Notes under the pieces: generated by a model
Seen by the model: only the letters and a program-made list of their open reading frames with translations
What the model was told of the DNA's origin: nothing
Database searches by the model: none
From: Mesostigma viride
Taxonomy: Eukaryota > Streptophyta > Mesostigmatophyceae > Mesostigmatales > Mesostigmataceae
DNA: 27,500 nt
Direction of reading: 5' to 3'
Assembly (NCBI GenBank): GCA_009746045.1
Contig: RPFO01002272.1
Coordinates: 95,001-122,500, forward strand
In this document: positions 21,201-27,500 of the stretch, piece by piece
Position numbering within the stretch: position 1 is the first letter of the stretch
How the letters are laid out: every line of letters begins with the position of its first letter
Position numbers and translations under genes: made by a program

Positions 21201-21536
21201 TGCTGAACTTGGTATGGCCATGTGGCACAGGAAGCGGGGTTGTTAGACAGTAACGGCCGTGACGCAACAGGCGAGCCTATTTTCCCTGAAATCTCTGACC
21301 CAGCACGCTTGCAGCAGCTACTTCGGGAATGCGAGGCCGCACCCGTGGAGAGCCTCAAGGCGTCCCTGTATATCCTGCACGACACTGAGCTGGCTATTAA
21401 GGAAGGAGAGTACTCCTCGAGTGCGGGTCTGTCCAGCAGAAGGCCAGAGCGGAGCCGGGGAGGCGGTCCCCTTCAGCTGCTGCTCCTCTCCTTGACGCGC
21501 ATGTGCGCCTTATTTCCGGGTCGCCCAAATGTCTAG
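15286..21536 (+). CDS. Bacterial-type DNA polymerase III subunit delta (clamp-loader delta, HolA-like), seven exons
   Basis: Exons 15286-15369, 16399-16542, 17500-17574, 18437-18529, 19335-19823, 20342-20428 and 21231-21536 (TAG) are all phase 0 and give 425 residues. The order follows bacterial HolA. LFHGDDQEA matches the N-terminal GDD/E motif. INFSRHSSGDI through RPFGTGGRAALVTNAAFL matches the segment with 'F-G-G-R-lvvv-n-A'. ASLLKKKMERIVPPNVLLIT matches 'leeyl-PP-t-Lvl'. HARAKGLDMTPDAAQLLADI and VELDKL match the helical linker. VGENPVRVVFGLSRTIRAWL matches domain III, and LYILHDTELAIKEG matches the C-terminal 'ae-DlalK-g'. In bacteria delta opens the beta clamp and loads it with gamma/tau and delta'. 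In a eukaryote the natural site of action is a plastid or mitochondrion (inference). About 70 extra residues (from 19470) lie in the fifth exon. The fourth exon may lack a few residues at its start. The N-terminus is not certain. Confidence 0.85.
16361..16396. repeat. Poly-C tract at 3' splice site
   Basis: A C homopolymer of more than 20 bases, then CTCC-rich sequence, ending at the acceptor AG (16397-16398). Confidence 0.9.
16527..16685. repeat. 24-bp minisatellite spanning the second delta-gene exon/intron junction
   Basis: About six units of (T/G)GCCAAAGGTGGGGGTGGC-type sequence with period 24 bp. Each contains AAAG followed by GTGGGG, so each can serve as a 5' splice site. Because 24 is a multiple of 3, any of the six would keep phase 0. 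The first (exon end 16542) gives the length that best fits the family. Confidence 0.85.
17774..17829 (-). mobile_element. Dispersed repeat fragment F
   Basis: The reverse orientation runs from GGCAGGCTCGAGCTA to GGTTGTCTCCTTGA. A 9-bp deletion lies between the short direct repeats CCGGATT and CCCGATT. It lies within the third delta-gene intron. Confidence 0.8.
19904..20036. repeat. 44-bp tandem triplication in delta-gene intron
   Basis: Copies start at 19904, 19948 and 19992 with AGGGTTCCCTGTAGGTAT and end with TGTTG(C/T)GAAT. They begin 80 bases after the donor at 19824. The period matches the triplication at 4200 in the hydratase gene, though the sequence differs. Confidence 0.9.
20497..20523. 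repeat. Perfect 12-bp stem hairpin in delta-gene intron
   Basis: GACACTAACATT and AATGTTAGTGTC flank a TGC loop. It lies in intron 20429-21230, and no function is evident. Confidence 0.85.
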
Positions 21537-21636
21537 CCACTGGGCCAGAAGAGTACCACGTTTATATTCATGCGCTGAGGATCTGTACATGTAAGTGCAT
21601 AACTGGTGATGGTGTATATGAACTTTGTTGTGAATG

Positions 21637-21641
21637 TGTAA
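21637..21641 (+). terminator. Possible polyadenylation signal TGTAA
   Basis: TGTAA lies 100 bases after the delta-gene stop. It is the usual chlorophycean poly(A) signal, but a pentamer is common by chance and the lineage is not fixed. Confidence 0.25.
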
Positions 21642-21759
21642 AGAATTAGCATAAAAAGACAGCTGGGAACACAGCTTTGACGTGCGGCTGGCCAACCATA
21701 ACAACTCTTTCAGTGATCGCTCATCATGCACATAAACTGCATCGCGTGGGTGTACAAAT

Positions 21760-22280
21760 TAAGGACCCTTCAAACCCTATACACAACGACAATGAGGGAG
21801 GGCGCCCTGGCTTCTCTCACTGCCTCACATTTGCAGGCCACAGGGGACTCTCTCTGCATGATGGTGCTGAGGCCCAACTGTGGGTGCAACACAACAGGAA
21901 CAAGCAAAACCATAGCGGATGCAGGAAGGCTGCATGCCTCATCAATCATCCAGAGGCCACAGATAGGAACTCTTTTTGAGCTGCCAGTTTCATGCACTGT
22001 TGGAATACCAGTAAATCGTTGAGACATATTCGATCCCGCACACTCCTGAATCTGGGACATCGGCCAGACCATGGAAGCGATCATGCACGTGAGTCTGTGT
22101 TGTATGATATTGTCGATCATGGGTTTTTATCATTCATGCATAGCTAGCAGATATCATATGGCGCGTGGCCCCTTGCAATGTGTATTCTGATTTCTGATTT
22201 GGCACGCCGCAAAGGTGAAAACCATTTGCGTTCAGTGCCGGTCCGCGGAAAACGCGGAAAACGCTATCTACAAATGAATC
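21760..22280. other. Intergenic segment sharing a diverged repeat with 7785-7905
   Basis: About 21785-21905 matches the segment after the hydratase gene. A 116-codon frame on the - strand (21770-22120) covers it, but the other copy does not keep that frame open, so coding is not supported. Confidence 0.45.
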
Positions 22281-22331
22281 CGACCGGAATCGAGCTGGGG
22301 ACCCCTCGCACCAACTTTTGCTGACTATAGG
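22281..22331 (-). repeat. tRNA-like (box B containing) SINE head, copy 2
   Basis: The - strand reads CCTATAGTCAGCAAAAGTTG and then, after GTGCGAG, GGGTCCCCAGCTCGATTCCGG. It has a box B and a plausible box A (TAG-CAG---TTGG). It aligns with 14871-14921 through CTATAG, GAGGTCC and TCGAATCCGG. Without an acceptor stem it is not a functional tRNA. Confidence 0.5.
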
Positions 22332-22677
22332 ACGGACGTCTCCGGATCCTAGGGCATCGCCAACTTATGTACACCTACCGAGTCATCCGCAAAAGTTCTC
22401 CTTTCCGGGGAGTGATGCAAGCCTTTCGGATTTGGTACTAGATAAATCATTCGAGATCTGTGTGTGTAGGAGTACTACACACGTGTCTGTCACATTGTAG
22501 ATATAACTGCATGGATCTGCTGCTCTGCCATAGGCCAGTGCAAGGGCAGACGTTATATACATTATATATATTGCAAGCACACGAATTTTCAACATGCGTC
22601 TTGCACCCGCCAGTGTATAATTGGTTACGGCTGAAACACAGTATCGAAAAAGTTACGCACGTGACAAGATTCAGGCT

Positions 22678-23043
22678 ATGACGACTCCGAAAGCTAAACG
22701 CGGTCTGGAAAATGAGCTTTCCGGCTCCCAGCCCAGCCCCGACTCGCCATTGTTCTCACCCAGCCTCTGGAATAATATCCGCAAACCCATCGCCAAGCGC
22801 CTCGCCCGAGCCCGAGAAACCTTGTCACGAACACAAATGGCGAACTCACATACCAGTACTACAAATACTTTTCTTTCACCAAGCACTTGGCAAAACCTGA
22901 CCAAGGAAGAATGCGCGGAGATACCATGGTCCGGATTCTCCCGATTTCTGGCCTGCGCTGGTTGTCTCCTTGATAGTCCAGTTCTTAGGAACGCAAGCTC
23001 CTTGGGCCCTGTGGGCCCACGCATCCCCGCCGACGACCTGTAG
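22678..23043 (+). CDS. Unrecognised 121-residue ORF, possibly a degenerate element protein
   Basis: From ATG at 22678 the frame is Ser/Pro/Arg rich with a basic stretch (KPIAKRLARARETLSR) and two similar motifs, LFSPSLWNNI and FLSPSTWQNL. Its C-terminal third runs through dispersed repeat copy G (22922-22975), which supplies IPWSGFSRFLACAGCLLDS. The end is therefore transposon-derived. Coding-like fragments continue to about 24110 in shifted frames: DDIRAVLEEHVTSPLAARR, then KLQELEDQRQAEQRKATNC and ELQKQLLTLMGL with heptad character. This suggests a decayed coiled-coil protein such as an element ORF1, but the identity is unknown. Confidence 0.35.
   Translation: MTTPKAKRGLENELSGSQPSPDSPLFSPSLWNNIRKPIAKRLARARETLSRTQMANSHTSTTNTFLSPSTWQNLTKEECAEIPWSGFSRFLACAGCLLDSPVLRNASSLGPVGPRIPADDL
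22922..22975 (-). mobile_element. Dispersed repeat fragment G
   Basis: TACCATGGTCCGGATTCTCC to GGTTGTCTCCTTGATA is identical to copy C over about 54 bases. It has the same terminus and a truncated opposite end. Confidence 0.8.
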
Positions 23044-23199
23044 AGGTTCCTCGCCCAGCCAGAGCACTGCCATCGCCTCCGCTATAATAATCCTGTTTAG
23101 CTTCTTAACCCATAATCCCAGCTGACTGAACGCGACCTCGTCGCTAAGCTCCGAAACCCAGCCCGGCCTGCACAGCCGGCAGCCACATCGGTTTCCTCC

Positions 23200-24110
23200 C
23201 TCTGCAATAGATGACATCCGAGCAGTGCTGGAGGAGCACGTGACCTCGCCGCTGGCCGCGAGAAGATGACATCGCTGACCATGGCGCTCAACACGGTGGA
23301 GGCCAAGGCCTCCATTAATTACGGAAACTAAGGTCGCCCATGCACAAGCTTCAATTAACTCAGGTCATGCATGGCGCTGCAGATCGCGGCGCAGGCCTCT
23401 GATGCGCCTGCCGCCCTCGATCCTGTCCCGCCTCAACCAGGTGGAGGGCCAATAACCTCCACCTGCGGACTTCTACCCTGGCTAGCTAGCTACACTACCG
23501 CCTCGTCTGCCATTACAGTATAGGGGACAGCTCGGATGAGGGAATCTAGTGCTTAATGGTTGGGGAATGATGCAGACAATATTTGTTAAAACTTTTGTGT
23601 AATTATTTTTTCTAATGAGATCGATTAGCATAGTACTCCGTGGCATGCCTTTGCGCATGACACGCAAGTACTTACTTACTACAGCTTAGGTGGAGGGCAA
23701 TTAGTGCGGCGCATGCTCATGCAAGAAGCTTGAAGCCATCACCGCCCACGTACACCGATCGGGGCCCTGGCCACGCACGGTCCCAAATCGATAGCGGCGC
23801 AGACGGCCACCATCCATTACATCCCTGCCTCCCCGGCAGGACGCTGGTGACAGGTCTCCCGTCGCTCTCCTACGCGGAGCTGCTGCGCCGGTCAGCGACC
23901 GCCTCGATCGACCACTGACACCATCTCCAGGAAACTCCAGGAGCTGGAGGACCAACGCCAGGCCGAACAAAGGAAGGCCACCAATTGCGCCCGCCGCGAG
24001 TGCCGAGTGGTGCTGCGTCGTTTCACCCAGACGCCAGGCAGTGGAGACAGCAACTGACTCTTGCCGGAGAGCTCCAGAAACAGCTGCTTACCCTCATGGG
24101 CCTGGTGGCT
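23200..24110 (+). pseudogene. Decayed coiled-coil coding remnant
   Basis: Short frames with helical, coiled-coil-like composition follow each other on the + strand, broken by stops and shifts. Examples are 23215-23270, and 23940-24056 followed by a shifted frame to 24110. They may belong with the ORF at 22678. No family was recognised. Confidence 0.3.
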
Positions 24111-24111
24111 G

Positions 24112-24146
24112 GTATATATATATTAAATTAAATTAAATTAAATTAT
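24112..24146. repeat. (TA)n/(TTAAA)n tract
   Basis: TATATA followed by TTAAA-type units. It lies about 110 bases beyond the stop of the - strand LINE-like frame and may be that element's 3' tail (TTTAA repeats on its sense strand). Confidence 0.6.
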
Positions 24147-24253
24147 AACATGCCTCCGTGGGGGGGTCATGTAGCACATATTTCATGATGGATGGGGTGG
24201 AGGAAGCCGCGTGATCGAACTATCCTAACTCTATCTAGAAAATCCTATCTGCA

Positions 24254-25129
24254 CTACTCATCAAAACGCCTCCTCCGCTTGGGGGGAGGTGGCTTGCCCA
24301 CAGGGTCGGGCGTGTGCGCCTTGACGATCTTCTTCCACCGCGTCTTGTCCTGCATGGCAGTCCAAAGACGGGAGAGAGAGTGGATGCGGTGCTCAAACTG
24401 GGCTGGGACCACTAGGTCGTCCAGCAACATCTGAACGTAGTTCGTGACAGGTTTCCCTACCCTTTTGGGAATGTCCTTGGGGCCAGGCCAGGTCAGAATG
24501 TGCCGCCCTGGCTGTCCAAGCCGCTGGGGGCCGGCCAGACCGAGGGTGGTGTCGACCTGGCTGGTGCGTGCAAGGTGTCCTACAAATGCTATCCTACGCT
24601 GCCTAATCTCGTCCGAAACACGAGGCATGCCATGATACAAAGACTCTGATGACGGACGCTCGGAAAAACCTACATTGGTGAAATGTGCTACCATAAGGCG
24701 TGGGGTTAGAAACTTAAGCGTGCTGAGGCTAGCAACTGCCAGCGGCGAACACAAAAGACCAACACCACCTTGGCCAGACGTACCGCTGCCAGCGAAGTAA
24801 AACCGCCAGCCACCCGCCAAGCGAGCAGTGCTCACCAGGCCAAGTGGCACCGTGCGGCGGTGTTCCTGGACGCCTAATATAGATACACGATGCTCGATGC
24901 AAAATGCGACTAGCTCCTCGATCCGGTAGCTATGGTCGTCATCTAGCAATGTGCGGGTGTTAAAAGTGGCAAGGGCCAAGGATGCCTGCTGGCCCACCAG
25001 GGGAGAACGACGGTGGGTGATGGGGGTGGGTGCGGCGGGGAATGGAGGTGGGGGTGGAACGGAGGGGGGAAGGGAAGCGGTGGAAATAGTGCTTGTCCAC
25101 TTTTGGTGGTAAGCAGTGCGCCATTTCGT
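24254..25129 (-). pseudogene. Internally deleted non-LTR (LINE) retrotransposon frame: endonuclease N-terminus fused to RT C-terminal tail
   Basis: The frame is open from 25129 to the stop at 24254-24256. No ATG lies near its N-terminus; 24997 is GTG. After a proline-rich leader it reads ALATFNTRTLL and then LVAFCIEHRVSILGVQEHRR, the start of an APE-type endonuclease domain (metal-binding N and E of the EEP fold). About 60 residues later it jumps, in frame, to GMPRVSDEIRQRRIAFVGHL, DDLVVPAQFEHRIHSLSRLW and MQDKTRWKKIV. That is the tail found at the C-terminus of such endonuclease-reverse transcriptases. It ends with a basic KRRRRF. The rest of the endonuclease and the whole RT (YADD region) are missing, so it cannot be autonomous. 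The junction is seamless, near residue 120 from the GTG. Confidence 0.75.
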
Positions 25130-25400
25130 TTATTGTCACGGGGGGAACAAATTGCTTGTCGCACGCGCATTTTCAACCGTCTAGATCTCGGCCCGCCGTT
25201 TCGAGCCGTAGGATGTCACTTTTAAAGTTCGAAACGTTTCCTTGAAACGTTTAGCCTTTCCTTGAAATGTTTATCCTCGGCGCGCGCCATTTATCAGCCG
25301 TGGATGAGATTTGCCACCGTCCGATTTCGACTCCAGAAACCCAGTACGAGGCCATGGCAAGCGGAGGAGGTTTAAGCGGCGCGGAGAGGTGAGGGAGGCG
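25130..25400. other. Flank of LINE remnant, no gene seen
   Basis: Contains repeated TTTCCTTGAAA(C/T)GTTTA motifs (about 25232-25275). There is no supported exon. Confidence 0.4.
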
Positions 25401-25559
25401 GGTGGGCGAGCGTAGCGTGGGGGGGGGGGGACGTCGACGGGTTCAGCGGGCGCTCTGTTTTGGCGCTTTTTATGAGGCGTTTTTTTTTTTTCCCTCTTGG
25501 GCTTCAGGTTTTTTTTTTAGTTTTTGTAAACATCAGACACTGATTTCTTCAGACGATGC

Positions 25560-25655
25560 ACAAGGCTGGGCGCGGCGCAGCGTGCGCAAGGCTGGCGTGC
25601 GCAAGGCTGGGGAGTGCGCGAGGCTGGGAGTGCGCAAGGCTGGGCGCGGCGCGAC
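25560..25655. repeat. GCGCAAGGCTGG minisatellite
   Basis: Five to six imperfect direct copies of a 15-25 bp unit centred on TGCGCAAGGCTGG, in GC-rich DNA upstream of the gene starting at 25855. A poly-G run (about 25420-25430) and T runs (25480-25520) lie just before it. Confidence 0.75.
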
Positions 25656-25854
25656 TTGACAGCTACCCACTGGTGCGGCGTAAAACTCCAACCGACGTAA
25701 AAGTGTGGCTTGCAAAAGGCGCCAAATTTTGAGCAAGCAGGACTTGGGTCAAATTCGCCGATGCGACCTCTGGTGATCATGGCCGCAACTAGCCGACTGC
25801 AATCCTCGTGAAGAACGTCGCGGCTTGCGATTTCATTTCATAGGCACTATCATC

Positions 25855-27500
25855 ATGGCTAGGGCCGTGATTCTAGCCGTTATTTATTTAGGACTCATGT
25901 TAACGGCATGCAGGGCCTTGTCATATGTGAACATTACAAGCGATGAATGGGTACGTTTTCCCCTTTTGTTATACTTTGATAATTTACGTTCTAGGTATTG
26001 TTCTACGTTCTAGGTGTTGTCTAGATATTGTTTACAACTTGGAAAACGCTGCCATAAATCTGCTTATCACGCTCTTGGTTAAAAAAAAAAAATCAATTGA
26101 GCAAGATATCTGCAGCTTCGGTTGGCGCTCCTCATGCGTGCAGGATATTGACAGCGGCGCCAAGCCGGACACGATTATGACGCTCTGTATGCGCATAACG
26201 CCAGCCATGGCTGCCAAGTGCGTGTTGGAAAACAGCCCACACGCTACTCTTCATTGCAACGTGGCTACGATTGAAGTTTATGTTGAAGGGGGTACCATCC
26301 TGGCGGCGTATCAGGTGAGCGTTTGTCAGCTAGCCATATGATGTGTAGCCTGGCCTGCCGAAAAATTCACCGTAGGGCCTGGGTTTGAGGACTAGGATTT
26401 CTTTTATTTCATGGACTGTCATACGTACACACTTGTAAAGCATTACAAATGACGCTTGGCAGGGCACGCTCGGTAAAATAAATTGTCATTCCGACATCAT
26501 GTTAGCGACAGCCCTGCCCAGCGTAATTTGTAAGGCTTTACAACTTGTACTGTACCCTGCTGAGGCCCTTGGACAGTTTTGATGAGCGGAAAGCTCAAGG
26601 CCATGGTTTAAAACAGAAAAGGGACCTCGAGCGCAATGCAGGCTTCGTGTATGTGCAGGCTTCGTGTAGTGAATGTATAGAATACTGAACACAAGAGTGG
26701 AAGGTAAGGTGCAGTCATGCGTGCGTGCATGAAGGTACAATATCCCTGGGTCCTTGCCCCTTGGCCCTTAACTCGGTATTTGTTGTCTGGTAGAGTATGC
26801 CATGTGATCTTTACCGGGTAAACTCAGCATGGCTTCTTCAATGCCTAGCGGGGCTATACAACTGAAAGTGGTAAAATTGTTTATGTGCTTGCTGTACGGG
26901 GTCTTTGCCACCTGCATTGTGGTGACTGCGCGTCCTTATTGGTTTGTTTGTTGACTCACACCTTGTGTTATTATATTTCCGCCTAAATAAGACGTACAAA
27001 AGACGAGAGCAATAGCTCTGACAAGCCATCAAAACTTTTTCTATCATTTTCCCCCCCTGAAATTCCCGTCCAGCCCATGCAATACGACATTACTCCAATA
27101 CTCTGCATTATAGGTTTACTGATTTCTTTTACTATTACAACCCACAAATTGCTTAACTTTCTGGTTCTAAATTTTTCTTCTATTGTTTGTCTCCCCCCTC
27201 CCGCCCCTCCCCTCTGCTCCCCCCGGCATCCTCCCTGTAATGAACCATAAAAAAGGTCGTCGGAACCGGCCAATGGGGTGGAGAGACGTTTGAAGCTTCA
27301 GGGGCATCACAGGTGCTCGCTCAGTTATGGGAGATTACTCGGGACACTGCCTTGCATTATGGCGCATGGGTTGGGCCCAAAGGGGCTCTGGTGCTACATG
27401 ACAGAAGCCTTAAGGCGATGGTGATGGGCGGCATCCTGGCCCACTCAACAGTGCCATTCACGAGCAGTGTGCTTGAGGGCATGGCAAGACACGGCACGAC
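25855..27500 (+). CDS. Unrecognised protein with N-terminal signal peptide (partial, runs off window)
   Basis: Exon 25855-25950 starts at ATG in a good context (ATCATGG) and encodes a hydrophobic leader, ARAVILAVIYLGLMLTACRA. It is followed by LSYVNITSDEW with an N-glycosylation sequon, and the donor is GTACGT. Exon 26144-26314 (after GTGCAG, donor GTGAGC) adds 57 residues beginning DIDSGAKPDTIMTLCMRITP, with three cysteines. The last exon begins at 27256 (VVGTGQWGGETFEAS) or, in the same phase, at a later AG before VLAQLWEITRDTA, and stays open to 27500. The 27254-27255 acceptor follows AACCATAAAAA, a poor tract, so that boundary is uncertain. The protein is probably secreted or a membrane protein. 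I do not recognise the family. Confidence 0.65.
26431..26545. ncRNA. 35-bp intronic stem-loop (candidate small-RNA hairpin or MITE)
   Basis: 26431-26465 and 26511-26545 are reverse complements at 31 of 35 positions, separated by 45 bases. The arms begin ACTTGTAAAGCATTACAAAT. It lies in the second intron of the 25855 gene. Its size suits a pre-miRNA-like foldback, but a small non-autonomous transposon is equally possible. Confidence 0.45.

Noticed and set aside
21770-22120. 116-codon - strand gene
   Set aside because: The diverged copy near 7785-7905 does not conserve the frame, and no motif is seen.
22621-22677. Longer start for the 22678 ORF
   Set aside because: The upstream extension begins at TTG; the first ATG is at 22678.

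Overview
This window reads as nuclear DNA of a photosynthetic eukaryote, most likely a green alga. It has dispersed spliceosomal genes, GT-AG introns of about 0.1-3.3 kb, GC-rich third codon positions, C-rich tracts before several acceptors, and many tandem and dispersed repeats. No species call is possible from sequence alone. Nearly all long open frames are repeat artefacts; the real genes appear only when short exons are joined by splice site and phase.

Layout. (1) 1-7712, + strand: the 3' half of a crotonase-family gene, probably methylglutaconyl-CoA or enoyl-CoA hydratase. Five exons end at 7712. Its introns hold two heptamer arrays (about 371-1337), a 34-bp minisatellite of some 75-78 copies (about 1559-4160) and a 44/45-bp triplication. 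(2) 7713-11008: intergenic, mobile-element-rich. A foldback element (8797-9686) carries a nested 209-bp insertion whose empty site survives in the opposite arm; further copies of that repeat follow. (3) 11009-13061, - strand: a complete four-exon gene for the spliceosomal Sm protein G (75 aa), including a 23-nt exon. (4) About 13.3 or 15.3 kb to 21536, + strand: a seven-exon gene whose product matches the bacterial DNA polymerase III delta subunit (HolA, clamp-loader delta) over its length. It is the most notable gene here. (5) 21537-25250: repeats, a tRNA-like SINE candidate, an unidentified degenerate ORF, and on the - strand an internally deleted LINE-type frame joining an endonuclease N-terminus to an RT C-terminal tail. 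(6) 25855-27500, + strand: the start of an unrecognised gene with a signal peptide, running off the window.

The genes do not form an operon or pathway: organellar acyl-CoA catabolism, pre-mRNA splicing, and probably organellar DNA replication lie side by side. Sm-G and the delta gene are divergent and may share the 13.06-13.3 kb region as a promoter.
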